From assembly GCA_012837715.1 (NCBI GenBank), contig DUQR01000021.1, positions 17,152-81,151 on the forward strand: a stretch of DNA of 64,000 bases, written 5' to 3'. The notes under the pieces were generated by a model that saw only the letters and a list, made by a program, of their open reading frames with translations, was not told the origin of the DNA and did not search any database. Positions 24,655 to 33,563 of this stretch are shown here, in pieces. Each line of letters begins with the position of its first letter. Within the stretch, counting starts at the first letter, position 1. The translations under genes were made by a program, and so were the position numbers. This DNA is from Bacillota bacterium (lineage in GTDB: Bacteria > Bacillota > UBA4882 > UBA10575).

Positions 24655-26470
24655 AACCGGGGAACTCGGGAAGATAAAAAAAGACGATCGTAAACAGTTG
24701 CGGACCGGTTTTCGGCTTTTCTGCTACGTCAGACCCTACTGGAAGGAACTGCTGGCGGCGCTGGTGGCGATGATCCTCGTCTCCCTCGTCAATCTAGCCT
24801 TTCCTTACCTTTTCGGTAATTATTTAATTGACCAAGTTTTAAATGTAAGCGGTAATTTAAGGCTCTTAAATACGATCGTGATCGGGGTGCTTTTTCTGGC
24901 GTTTTTCAAAGGGATCTTTTCTTATTTCCAACGCTACCTTACCAGCTATATAGGGCAACGGGTCGTTACTAACATCAGGGAAGAGGTTTTTCAGCATCTC
25001 CAACGCATGTCGGTGGGTTTTTTGGAGGCCCAACGGATTGGGGAGTTGATCGCCAGGATCACCAGTGATGTGGAGCAGATTCAGACTGTTGTTTCCTCTG
25101 GCGCCATCTCCGTATTTTCCAACTCTTTTATGCTGGTGGGGATTATTACCGCAGTTTTAGTGATTAACTGGCGTTTAGCCTTAATTACACTCACGGTTTT
25201 ACCGCTCATTGTTTATGTGGTCTCCAAAGCGGGCCATCGGATCCGGGGGATCAGCCACCGGGTGCAGGAAAAAATCGCCGATTTGACGGCGGTCCTCCAA
25301 GAGACCTTCACCGGAATTCGAGTGGTAAAAGCTTTCACCATGGAAAAACATGAAGCCAAAAGGTTTGCCCGGGAAAATGAAGCCAGTTTTAACGCCAATA
25401 TGAAGTCGGCGCAGGCTTTGGCTTTTTTAACCCCCATCGTTGATATCCTTTACGTGGTGGGTTTAGCCCTTGTCCTCTGGTTTGGGGGGATGGAAGTTCT
25501 ACGCGGGCGCTTGACCACCGGGCGTCTGGTGACTTTCTTTACTTATATTGGGATGCTGGGCACCCCTATTACCAGCCTGACCAATACCATCAACTCTTTC
25601 CAACAGGCTTTGGCTGGCGCCGATCGGCTTTTTCAGATCTTGGATCACGAGGAAGATTTGAAGGATAAACCCAAAGCCATTGCCTTACCTGAGATCAGGG
25701 GGGAAGTGGAATTTCAGAAGGTCAGTTTTGGGTACCGTCCGGGTCAAGAGATTCTTTCCGGGATTAATTTAAGGGTCGCTCCCGGTGAAATTGTGGCTTT
25801 GGTGGGGCCAAGCGGGGCGGGGAAGACCAGTCTGGTTAATTTAATCCCCCGTTTTTACGTGCCGACCAGCGGAGCGGTGCTGGTTGATGGTTATGATCTC
25901 AGAGAGGTAAAGGTTTCTTCCCTTCGTCGGCAGATTGGGCTGGTGCCCCAGGAGACGATTTTATTCGGGGTTTCAATCCGGGAGAATATTGCCTATGGAA
26001 AGCCGGAGGCGACGGAGGAGGAGATTATTACCGCGGCTATGATGGCCAATGCGCATGAGTTTATCTCTGCTTTGCCCGAGGGGTATGACACGTTAGCGGG
26101 GGAACGGGGCTCCAAATTGTCCGGTGGGCAGAAACAGCGGATTGCCATCGCCCGGGCTTTGTTACGGAACCCGCGTATTCTCATTTTAGACGAAGCCACA
26201 TCGGCTTTGGATACGGAGGCGGAGCGTCTAGTCCAAGAAGCGTTGGAGCGGTTATTAAAAGGGAGAACTACCTTTATTATTGCCCATCGCCTTTCGACGG
26301 TGCAAGGGGCGGACAAGATTGTCGTTCTTTCCCGGGGTAAAATCGTCGAGGTTGGCACCCATGAGGCATTACTCCAAGCCAATGGTTTATATGCGAAAAT
26401 GCATGGTGATGGTAGAATGTTCAAAAATGACGAAGAAGAATCGGATGAAAGTAATGGGTCAATCAATTAA
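24635..26470 (+). CDS. MsbA-like ABC exporter (fused membrane and ATPase domains)
   Basis: A 611-residue half-transporter: six transmembrane helices in about residues 30-320 and an ATPase domain with Walker A GPSGAGKTSL, Q-loop VPQETILFG, signature LSGGQKQR, Walker B ILILDEATSALD and H-loop AHRLST. Homodimers of this type flip lipid-linked molecules; next to LPS genes a lipid A flippase (MsbA) is the simplest reading. TTG 24635 lies 8-10 nt after GGAAGG and inside the end of the preceding gene; the upstream in-frame start at 24509 lies deep in that gene. Ends 4 nt into the convergent glycosyltransferase gene. Confidence 0.88.
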   Translation: MTTIETKTGELGKIKKDDRKQLRTGFRLFCYVRPYWKELLAALVAMILVSLVNLAFPYLFGNYLIDQVLNVSGNLRLLNTIVIGVLFLAFFKGIFSYFQRYLTSYIGQRVVTNIREEVFQHLQRMSVGFLEAQRIGELIARITSDVEQIQTVVSSGAISVFSNSFMLVGIITAVLVINWRLALITLTVLPLIVYVVSKAGHRIRGISHRVQEKIADLTAVLQETFTGIRVVKAFTMEKHEAKRFARENEASFNANMKSAQALAFLTPIVDILYVVGLALVLWFGGMEVLRGRLTTGRLVTFFTYIGMLGTPITSLTNTINSFQQALAGADRLFQILDHEEDLKDKPKAIALPEIRGEVEFQKVSFGYRPGQEILSGINLRVAPGEIVALVGPSGAGKTSLVNLIPRFYVPTSGAVLVDGYDLREVKVSSLRRQIGLVPQETILFGVSIRENIAYGKPEATEEEIITAAMMANAHEFISALPEGYDTLAGERGSKLSGGQKQRIAIARALLRNPRILILDEATSALDTEAERLVQEALERLLKGRTTFIIAHRLSTVQGADKIVVLSRGKIVEVGTHEALLQANGLYAKMHGDGRMFKNDEEESDESNGSIN

Positions 26471-27375
26471 CCGTTGTTTCCTAATGCTTCCTTCAGACCT
26501 TGGACGTAAGCATAGCTCCGCATGATGCTGAGGAGCAAGTTGAAAGCGCCTTTACAGCCCCGTCTTTCGAAAAAAGCCAGGAGTTTGGTCGCCCCCGGCC
26601 GTTCCGGCCAGCGAAAAGGGGTTAAGAGTTTGATCCAGGCAAAGAAGACGGGTGTAATGAGGGTCGTCATACGCACACTAAAGGAAGGATGTTTCCGGTA
26701 GAAGAGGACGGCTGTGTGTCCCCGCTCTTTCTCTTTGTTGAGGAGGGCCGGAATATTTTCCAGCCTGACCGGAGCTTGCACATGGTAACTCCAGGCGCTA
26801 AGACTTTTCACCCGCTTCAAGCCGAGGAGGCGCAGACGGTGGCCGAGCTCCAAATCTTCCCAGCCGTATTCGACAAAGCTCTCATCGAAGAGACCGGCGG
26901 CGATCAGCTTTTCCCGTTCAACAGAGACATTACCGGTGGCAAAAAAGGCTCGGGAAAAGTCATTGTATTGGGGCGCTTTTGTGTTGGGATCGGCCGGGAC
27001 GGGCGTGTTCAGCACAGAACCGTTGACGATGAGGCCTGGACGGGTATGGGCCGCTAAATGACTGGCTACGAATTCGCGGCGGACAATCATATCACTATCC
27101 AAGTAGATGACGAGCGGGGCCTTGGCGGCTAAGGCCCCGGTATTACGGGCTTTGGCCCGGCCGGAACGTTCCAGCCGGATATACCGGAGCTCGCCGGGAG
27201 CTTGTTGCTGAAGGTCGGCGATAATTTCCGGGGTCTGATCGGTGGAACCATCATCCACGACAATAATTTCGTAGGACCCGGGGGGAGCCGTTTGGTTAAA
27301 GAGCGCCCCTAAGCAGTGAGGAAGGAGCTTCCCGGAATTATAAGCAGGGATGACCACACTGGCTTTTAAGCCCAC
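26467..27375 (-). CDS. Family 2 glycosyltransferase
   Basis: GT-A fold glycosyltransferase, 302 residues. N-terminal ASVVIPAYNSGKLLPHCL, VVDDGSTDQTPEI and LDSDMIV (the DxD metal motif), then AKARNTGA are typical. The C-terminal half has VEYGWEDLELGHRLRLLG (ED motif). GTG 27375 gives an 8-nt spacing to AGGAG; TTG 27381 is too close. Probably adds sugar to LPS core or O-polysaccharide, given the adjacent O-antigen ligase on the same strand; the acceptor is unknown. Confidence 0.88.
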   Translation of the reverse strand: MGLKASVVIPAYNSGKLLPHCLGALFNQTAPPGSYEIIVVDDGSTDQTPEIIADLQQQAPGELRYIRLERSGRAKARNTGALAAKAPLVIYLDSDMIVRREFVASHLAAHTRPGLIVNGSVLNTPVPADPNTKAPQYNDFSRAFFATGNVSVEREKLIAAGLFDESFVEYGWEDLELGHRLRLLGLKRVKSLSAWSYHVQAPVRLENIPALLNKEKERGHTAVLFYRKHPSFSVRMTTLITPVFFAWIKLLTPFRWPERPGATKLLAFFERRGCKGAFNLLLSIMRSYAYVQGLKEALGNNG

Positions 27376-27408
27376 TTTCAAAACTCCTTTTGCGTTTAAT
27401 ACCCGATC

Positions 27409-27493
27409 GGGCTTTTGGCATCGTCTTTAGATAATGCATGTTAAAACGGTATATTGTAACGGAATCTTGTTTACGGTTGCAACGTAAAAAGCT
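27409..27493 (-). repeat. Intergenic inverted-repeat element, copy F (reverse)
   Basis: On the minus strand its left end reads AAGCTTTTTACGTTGCAACC and its right end CTAAAGACGATGCCAAAAGCCC. Just inside the left end, GATTCCGTTACAATATA matches GATTCCAATACAATATA of copy E. It fills the gap between the two minus-strand glycosylation genes. Confidence 0.6.
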
Positions 27494-27497
27494 TTGC

Positions 27498-28754
27498 TTA
27501 GTTTGGCGAGGACATGCTTGTCCCATCAACCGTGGGTTCAGCATTCGCGCAGTCGTTTTTACTAATCTCCAGCGTGTAGAGGCCGACAACCAAACCAAGG
27601 AGGAGCCAAAAACCAATGCCAATATTGGTTTTCCAAATCGGTAGATCAACTTGTTGGTGAATGAGGATTCCGACGAGGGTCGCAAAGATCCCCTGATAAA
27701 AAGGGTTCCCGGTTTTAGCCAACTTATAAGCCAGAAAGTAAGTGAGGGCAAAGGCTAATAAAAAGAGGAGGAGACCGATTAAGCCAAATTCGGCGGCGAT
27801 TTGCAGGAAAATATTATGGGCAAAAGCAAAGATATCATCCTTGTCCGCGGCTGGAGGGGTGTAATCCAGATAAACGGAAGGGAAAACTCCTAGTCCTATT
27901 CCGAGAAGGGGTTTATCCTTAATCATGTTTAAACTGGCTTGCCAGATATGGATTCTGGTTCTATTCCCCTCTTTTTCCAACGAAAAAATGGACAAAAAGC
28001 GGTCGTTCAGTTTCGGGTTGGTCAGGAGGAAACTACCGGCAATGAGGATGATCACCAGAAATAAAAGGGTTATTTTCTTTTTATAATTAAAAAGGATGAA
28101 GACGAATGACATACCGGCAAAACCAAGCCAAGCCCCGCGGGATTGAGTAACCAAGAGCGCGAAGGCGGAGGCTGCCAAAAAGGGAAAAGCAAAATAGGAG
28201 TAGGGTTTTTCTTTAAATAAGAGGAAACCCATGCTAACTCCGGTGTACAGGATGATCAAGGTTCCGAGGCTGTTGGGTCCGCCGAAGAGGGTGGCACGGG
28301 GCAGGTTTAGGCTGAAATAACGGATCAGGGTTACCACAGAGACAATTATCCCGCCAAGACAGAAGAGGAAGAAACAATTGGTTAAAAAATTCCGGTCATA
28401 ACCAGCCAGGCGCTGGCCGCCGAAGAAATAAAAATAAAAGACTAAAATCAAGGCCAAGGTTAGTAGGAAAGAGTTTATGGGTTTCTTAGAGAAAAAACTA
28501 TTTAAAACCAAGTAGACCAGTAGATAAATAAAGAGCTGGCTGGTTCGGCTGGCTAACACCGGAGGGGTTGGCAGGATTGGTTTCGTTTTTCCCCGTCGGA
28601 AAAGGGTAATTAGTTTAGCGCTGAGTAGAAATAAAAGACCAAAGTAAGGTTGGCCGCTGGGGATTAAGGCAAAAGTTAAGTACCAACCGATCTTTTCGAT
28701 GCGGTCCTGAAGTTTGGTTCCGGTGTGGGGCAAAGTCGAAGTGGACATCGGCAT
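27498..28754 (-). CDS. O-antigen ligase family protein (WaaL/Wzy_C-type)
   Basis: Polytopic inner-membrane protein, 418 residues, with about ten hydrophobic helices and a large outward loop. Wzy_C-type marks are TQSRGAWLGFAG and the loop WQASLNMIKDKPLLGIGLGVFP followed by AHNIFLQIAAEFGLIG. Such proteins transfer O-polysaccharide to lipid A-core or polymerise repeats. ATG 28754 is just after GAAGGGA; ATG 28748 is next. A minus-strand extended -10 lies about 55 nt upstream. The C-terminus meets the end of repeat copy F. Confidence 0.85.
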   Translation of the reverse strand: MPMSTSTLPHTGTKLQDRIEKIGWYLTFALIPSGQPYFGLLFLLSAKLITLFRRGKTKPILPTPPVLASRTSQLFIYLLVYLVLNSFFSKKPINSFLLTLALILVFYFYFFGGQRLAGYDRNFLTNCFFLFCLGGIIVSVVTLIRYFSLNLPRATLFGGPNSLGTLIILYTGVSMGFLLFKEKPYSYFAFPFLAASAFALLVTQSRGAWLGFAGMSFVFILFNYKKKITLLFLVIILIAGSFLLTNPKLNDRFLSIFSLEKEGNRTRIHIWQASLNMIKDKPLLGIGLGVFPSVYLDYTPPAADKDDIFAFAHNIFLQIAAEFGLIGLLLFLLAFALTYFLAYKLAKTGNPFYQGIFATLVGILIHQQVDLPIWKTNIGIGFWLLLGLVVGLYTLEISKNDCANAEPTVDGTSMSSPN

Positions 28755-28807
28755 TCTTCCCTTCAAAATATATTGAAGAACGTGGACAAGCGTTGAAAGA
28801 CAAACCA

Positions 28808-28816
28808 ATTATAGCA
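28808..28816 (-). promoter_or_regulatory. Extended -10 promoter for the O-antigen ligase gene
   Basis: On the minus strand TGCTATAAT forms a perfect extended -10 about 50 nt before the ATG; no good -35 is seen. Confidence 0.5.
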
Positions 28817-28880
28817 TATCTTGTAATAAGGGGAAAGCGCGGGAAAATAAGCCAAACAAAAAAGGAATGGAGTTGGGAAG

Positions 28881-30176
28881 ATGACAAAACCGCTGGATAT
28901 CATCATCACCGTCAATAGTCCGGGCGAAGTATCCGGATTGCTAAAACCGGTTGTTGCGGCTTTAGCGACTTTCGCCTGGCCGTATCGGATCTTTGTTTTT
29001 ATTCCTCCTTGTCCTTTTGCCAGTGGGGCGGAAAGCCGGGTGGTGGAGGAAATACCCCAAGTCAACCAAGTAATCGGTGCGCAGGAGACGGTCCGTTTCA
29101 TTCTGCGCGGGAGATTACCGGCCAAATTCACCCCAGCCGGAAAGGGGATTGTCCTTTTTCTCGGGGGCGATCTGACCTATGCCGCCTTCTTAGCGAAAAG
29201 ACTCCGGTATCCGGCGGTTGCCTATACGGAAGGGCTGACCAACTGGGCGCGCTCTTTTGCCCGGTTTGCCATGGCTTACCCGTGGATGGTGGATAAAGGA
29301 AAGAATCCGGCGGTGAAAAAGAAAACGGCGGTGATTGGCAATATAATGTTAGATGCGATCAAACCGGAGTATTCAAAAGAAGAGATGAAAAGGCTCATGG
29401 GGAATGAGCAAGCTCCCGGGCTCCTGCTGCTTCCGGGGAGTCGACCGGCCCATTTCCAATATATGCTTGCTTTCTATGTGAAAACGGTCGAAAAAATCAA
29501 AGCGCAAATGCCAACGCTGGCGACGGCGGTGAGCATTTCTCCCTTTGTGACCGAAGAACAACTGAGGGCCGCCCTTTCCGGCTGGGGAGCTAAGGAATGG
29601 GGACTGTCCGCCACTTATCATCCCGCGGGGGAACACACTTCGACCACTGCTGGTTCGTTGAAGGTGTTAGGTGAGATTAAAACCGAGACCGGTGTGGGGA
29701 TTCCCTGCTTCCATCATCAGCAGTATGCCTTAATGAACTGGGCGGATCTGGCATTGACGATTCCTGGAACGAATACGGTGGAACTAGCGGCCTTGGGTGT
29801 GCCGTTGCTGGTCTCGATCCCTTTAAACCACCCGGAAGAGATTCCCCTCGAAGGGTTGGCCGGTTTGGTCGGCGGGATTCCCCTCTTGGGTAAAGCGCTG
29901 AAAAGGAGATTGGTGCCTAAGTTTCAGGCCAAGATTAAGTTTACGGCTTGGCCCAACCGCTTAGCTGGGGAGCAGATTGTTCCGGAATTAATTGGGCAGA
30001 TCTTCCCCGACGAGGTGGCGGAAGTAGCGATTAAGATGTTACGGGATGAATCAGGGCTGGCGAAAGCTGGGCAACGCCTCCAAAAAGTTGTGGGTGAGCC
30101 GGGGGCAGCCCAACGGTTAATCGATATCCTCGAAGAAGTGGTCGGCTCCACTTATCACGAGGGCTTTACTAGATAA
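28881..30176 (+). CDS. LpxB-related glycosyltransferase (lipid-A-disaccharide synthase-like)
   Basis: A 431-residue GT-B-type protein. The start DIIITVNSPGEVSGLLKPVVAAL resembles the LpxB motif AGExSGD, with changed residues, and the C-terminal LTIPGTNTVELAALGVPLLVSIPLN is the UDP-sugar binding motif of the LpxB/MGD group. It is longer than LpxB (about 380) with an inserted middle region. Classical LpxB is absent from the window, so this may make the beta-1,6 disaccharide of lipid A, but related proteins in cyanobacteria and other diderm Firmicutes are uncharacterised. A strong terminator follows directly. Confidence 0.78.
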   Translation: MTKPLDIIITVNSPGEVSGLLKPVVAALATFAWPYRIFVFIPPCPFASGAESRVVEEIPQVNQVIGAQETVRFILRGRLPAKFTPAGKGIVLFLGGDLTYAAFLAKRLRYPAVAYTEGLTNWARSFARFAMAYPWMVDKGKNPAVKKKTAVIGNIMLDAIKPEYSKEEMKRLMGNEQAPGLLLLPGSRPAHFQYMLAFYVKTVEKIKAQMPTLATAVSISPFVTEEQLRAALSGWGAKEWGLSATYHPAGEHTSTTAGSLKVLGEIKTETGVGIPCFHHQQYALMNWADLALTIPGTNTVELAALGVPLLVSIPLNHPEEIPLEGLAGLVGGIPLLGKALKRRLVPKFQAKIKFTAWPNRLAGEQIVPELIGQIFPDEVAEVAIKMLRDESGLAKAGQRLQKVVGEPGAAQRLIDILEEVVGSTYHEGFTR

Positions 30177-30206
30177 CTACTCCGGAAACTTCCGGAGTAG
30201 TTTTTT
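30175..30206 (+). terminator. Rho-independent terminator after the LpxB-related gene
   Basis: Perfect 13-base arms AACTACTCCGGAA / TTCCGGAGTAGTT (30175-30187 and 30190-30202) followed by TTTT. It overlaps the stop codon region. Confidence 0.92.
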
Positions 30207-30266
30207 ATAACCTCTTTTATCTACCTGTCTAAACAGGAATTACCTTTATCTTCAACGCGGAAGGTA

Positions 30267-30275
30267 TGCTATAAT
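30267..30275 (+). promoter_or_regulatory. Extended -10 promoter before the 821-residue membrane protein gene
   Basis: TGCTATAAT, a perfect extended -10, 21 nt before the ATG; -35 region weak. With the preceding terminator it marks a new transcription unit that probably runs into lpxC. Confidence 0.6.
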
Positions 30276-30296
30276 CGTAACCATGGAGGAGATATT

Positions 30297-32762
30297 ATGT
30301 TAAGTATCTTCCGCGAAGGCTTTATGAAGGATTTACTAATCTGGTTTTGTCTCAGTGTGTTGCTGGCTTCTCTGGTTGCCGCCGGGGTAGGCTTAGTTGC
30401 CGACCGCTATTTTGCCAAAACCGTTGAGGGTTTGATTGGCGATCAGGGTGAATATGATCTCCTTTTTCAAGTCCGGACCGACTTGAAAGAAACGGCGGTG
30501 GCGCGGATCCGGGAGATTATTAAGGAGAAAGTGCCCGGTTCCACCGTGAAGGTGGGGGTTAGCGTAGCCGGAAAAACCGCGGTCTTTGTTGGCCTGGCGC
30601 CAAAATACCGCACGAAAGCGGTTTATACCAATCTGCCTTCTTACTTTCGTGATATCCCAGGAAGCGGCGGATTCAGCCTGATGACTGAACCCCGGTTGAC
30701 TTTGTCGGCGGTTCCCGCTAACGTGGTTGATCTCTTTATTCGGGAGGCGGAACGGATTCCCGGTGTGCGTTTTGCCTTTCGTGACGGAGGCAGCATTGCG
30801 GTTATTCTGGAAAAGGCCGTTAAAATGAAGACGGTCCAAACCGCCCTGGAAGAAATCTTGGCTAGCTATTCTTTGCTGGAGATCCGGTTTCCTTCCGGTT
30901 ATCACGTGGAGAACACGATTGAGGTCGGACGTAACTTGAGTGAATTATTAGCCGGTAAAGGCGGCGTTTCGCTGATCCGGAATGTTACCTCCGGAAAGAG
31001 CAGCGATGATCAAGAAGCGCTCATGCTGACCATGGCGGAGATGAAACGGTTTCTTCTTTCCTACGCCGGGCAGGTGAAAGTGATTCCGGCGCAAGGCGCG
31101 AAGCTTCATCCGGGGGATCAGCTAGTCCTCTTTGATGACGAGGAGCATCCGCGCCAAGCCGGTGAAAAGGTCCATGCCGAAGATGTAATCGTGAAGATCA
31201 CCTCTGAAGAGCAGGATGGGGCGCTCGCTGGCCTGATTATCCAGGGAGATTCGGCCTCTTTGCCGAAGGCGGCCGGCCGGTTGTTGGATGAAAACCAAAA
31301 AACCGGGGCTGTGGTAGCCAATATTGTGATCAATAGTCCCAAGCAACAACTGGCGGAAGCCTTAGACGAAACCATTAATTTTCTGAGCCAGTTTAATTCC
31401 TTTCAAGAGCTGCCGTCCCAAGCCCGGCAAGTGATTACGGCCGCCGAGACGATTCAAGCCGCGTTAAACAGCATTAACGGGCTGGGAGCGGACCAGGCCG
31501 ACCTGGAGAAGCTCGGTAACCTCTCCGCCTTACTAGCCGGAACCGGTAACGAGTTGCAGAAGATGGCCGATCATTTGGCCCGGCTCCGTTGGGTAGAAGA
31601 CCAATTGGCGAAGGCCATCGGCGGTTTGGAAGGGGTTCAGGTCATTACCCGGTTGGGTTTTATCCCGCGGAATCTGGGTTATTTGGGGGGTTTGGGACAG
31701 ACCGTCGGCCGTCTGGACGAAGAACTCCAAAAACTGGTGGCTGATTTACGGGCCAAAGCACAAACCCTGGATGATTTTATTAACCGATTTAACCCCCTGG
31801 TCCAGACTTTATTGGATTGGGAAAAAAAGACCACTAAGTTGGCTGGTCAGTTAGACCAGATGGAAACCTTATTGGGGGGCAATGGTGGCGCCTTTCAGGC
31901 CTTGACCGAGTTGACCGGGATGACCGATCACAGCTTGCGGCAATTTGCTGAATTTGACTTTGCCGGTCTGCGGGAGGGGTTAGCACCGCTCGAAGCCGGG
32001 TTTGATGAATTGCAAAACAATAATTTAATGCTGATCATCGGTGAAATGGAGAAGATCAAAACCTCCCTTCCGAAACTCAAGGATGAAGAGATCAGTAAGA
32101 CGATTGGCTTGTTAGACCGTTATCTTGGAGGGGAAACCCTCCCCGGTGAGAAGGTGGAACTCTTTGTCAACGCCGGATATAACGAGGCGGAAGTGACCCG
32201 CATAGTTCATAATTTCTTCGATTCGGACCAGGTCCGGATTCAGGTCTTACCGGCGGGAATTCTTCAGCCGGATGTGCGGAACGAGGTCACCCGGTTACTC
32301 GGGGAGGTGCAGGGGGTAATTGCGGCGTTGGCCGTCATTATCTTAGCGGTCTTGATTTTCCTCCAGGACCAGGCGCCGATCCTTGCTTTGCTGCACCATT
32401 TGGATTTATTGGTTCCCTACCGGAAAGGCAAAGGGAAAAAGGGGAAAGAGCTGGTGCTGGACCGGATCTGGCCCGGGCTTTACGCTTCAGGTTTGGGAGC
32501 AGCTTGGTTATGGACCACGGTTAAACTGTCGGGCGCCCATATTCCCTATTTCCCCAGTCCCTATTTTTTGGTGGTCGGCGCCCTTTTCGGCCTTCTTTTC
32601 TACCGGATGGCCGAGAAATTCCACCGGCTAAATCTGGATGAAGTGATTGCCGGATATGCTCTTGGGTTTAATTTTACCACGGTGATGCGGGAGATCGTGA
32701 TTCCGGCGGGCCGTCCCGGACTAATGCAGAAACTTAACCGACGGAAGATGGTGATGAAATGA
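30297..32762 (+). CDS. Unrecognised 821-residue membrane protein, probable permease of an ABC system
   Basis: I do not recognise this family. Topology: one N-terminal membrane helix (about 12-36), then about 640 residues of soluble, presumably extracytoplasmic, domain, then three hydrophobic segments (about 673-692, 725-746 and 755-772) and a basic end (LNRRKMVMK). The soluble part has a beta-rich N-terminal half (about 45-330) and a long helical, leucine-rich half (about 345-620), predicted coiled-coil-like by its heptad pattern. Size and topology are reminiscent of FtsX/MacB-type or lipid-transport permeases but no signature is visible. It overlaps the following ABC ATPase by ATGA, so the two are very likely one transporter. 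GGAGGA precedes ATG 30297. Located just before lpxC, hence a possible role in envelope lipid or LPS handling. Confidence 0.75.
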   Translation: MLSIFREGFMKDLLIWFCLSVLLASLVAAGVGLVADRYFAKTVEGLIGDQGEYDLLFQVRTDLKETAVARIREIIKEKVPGSTVKVGVSVAGKTAVFVGLAPKYRTKAVYTNLPSYFRDIPGSGGFSLMTEPRLTLSAVPANVVDLFIREAERIPGVRFAFRDGGSIAVILEKAVKMKTVQTALEEILASYSLLEIRFPSGYHVENTIEVGRNLSELLAGKGGVSLIRNVTSGKSSDDQEALMLTMAEMKRFLLSYAGQVKVIPAQGAKLHPGDQLVLFDDEEHPRQAGEKVHAEDVIVKITSEEQDGALAGLIIQGDSASLPKAAGRLLDENQKTGAVVANIVINSPKQQLAEALDETINFLSQFNSFQELPSQARQVITAAETIQAALNSINGLGADQADLEKLGNLSALLAGTGNELQKMADHLARLRWVEDQLAKAIGGLEGVQVITRLGFIPRNLGYLGGLGQTVGRLDEELQKLVADLRAKAQTLDDFINRFNPLVQTLLDWEKKTTKLAGQLDQMETLLGGNGGAFQALTELTGMTDHSLRQFAEFDFAGLREGLAPLEAGFDELQNNNLMLIIGEMEKIKTSLPKLKDEEISKTIGLLDRYLGGETLPGEKVELFVNAGYNEAEVTRIVHNFFDSDQVRIQVLPAGILQPDVRNEVTRLLGEVQGVIAALAVIILAVLIFLQDQAPILALLHHLDLLVPYRKGKGKKGKELVLDRIWPGLYASGLGAAWLWTTVKLSGAHIPYFPSPYFLVVGALFGLLFYRMAEKFHRLNLDEVIAGYALGFNFTTVMREIVIPAGRPGLMQKLNRRKMVMK

Positions 32763-33511
32763 ACACCGCAGAAAGAGAACCTCTCCTGAAGATAGAGGGC
32801 TTGGAAAAAAGTTACCGAAAACGCCGGGTTTTGAAAGGAATAAATCTTAATCTTTTTCCCGGGGAGACGATAATAATTATGGGTCCTAGCGGTTGTGGAA
32901 AGTCTACTTTAATCCGTTGCATTAACCGTTTAACCGAACCCGATGCCGGTCAGGTCTATTTTGAGGGGGTGGAAGTGACCGGTCTTGCCCTTCCTCCATT
33001 ATCCGTGCTTCGCCGCCGGATTGGTTTTGTTTTTCAGCAATTTAATCTGGTCCGCCGCTTAAATGTGTTGGAAAATGTTGCTTTTGCCCTCCGGATCGAG
33101 GGACTACCGAAGGAGGAAGCCGAAGCAAAGGCGGTTCAGGCTTTATCGCGGGTTGGCTTAAGGGAGCGGGCCTTAAATTATCCGGTGGAGCTAAGCGGTG
33201 GAGAACAGCAACGGGTTGGGATTGCCCGGGCTTTAGCTTTAGAGCCTCCGTTGATGCTCTGGGATGAGCCGACGGCGGCGCTGGATCCGATCTTGGTGAG
33301 TGAAGTGATTGAAATTATGGAGGAGCTGGTGCGGAGTAAAGCCACAACAATGTTGGTGGTCACCCATGAAGTGGGGTTTGCTTCTCGGGCGGCCGACCGG
33401 ATCATCTTTATGGATCAAGGGATGATTGTCGAAGAGGGAGCGCCAGCCACCGTCTTTACTACACCAACGTCGGAAATTGGCGAAAAATATAAAAAACTAT
33501 TAAAAACCTAG
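32759..33511 (+). CDS. ABC transporter ATP-binding protein (polar amino acid/GlnQ-like)
   Basis: A complete 250-residue ATPase: Walker A GPSGCGKST, Q-loop FQQFNL, signature LSGGEQQR, Walker B LMLWDEPTAALDP and H-loop VTHEVG. By sequence it resembles GlnQ-type ATPases (family: VFQxFNLFPHLTVLEN, here FNLVRRLNVLEN), but no substrate-binding protein or GlnP-type permease is nearby. It starts in the ATGA overlap with the 821-residue membrane protein, the likely partner. A possible lpxC promoter overlaps its 3' end. Confidence 0.9.
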   Translation: MNTAEREPLLKIEGLEKSYRKRRVLKGINLNLFPGETIIIMGPSGCGKSTLIRCINRLTEPDAGQVYFEGVEVTGLALPPLSVLRRRIGFVFQQFNLVRRLNVLENVAFALRIEGLPKEEAEAKAVQALSRVGLRERALNYPVELSGGEQQRVGIARALALEPPLMLWDEPTAALDPILVSEVIEIMEELVRSKATTMLVVTHEVGFASRAADRIIFMDQGMIVEEGAPATVFTTPTSEIGEKYKKLLKT

Positions 33512-33528
33512 CGGAAAAATGGTATACT
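33500..33528 (+). promoter_or_regulatory. Possible sigma-A promoter upstream of lpxC
   Basis: TTAAAA (33500-33505), 17-nt spacer, TATACT (33523-33528), about 35 nt before the lpxC start and overlapping the end of the ATPase gene. It would allow lpxC expression separate from the ABC pair. Confidence 0.45.
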
Positions 33529-33563
33529 AAACTAGATAATATTTTTGTTTCGGGGGTGTGTCT

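Noticed and set aside
27338..27751. 137-codon minus-strand frame spanning the gap between GT2 and O-antigen ligase
   Set aside because: Overlaps both real genes and repeat copy F in another frame; no domain.
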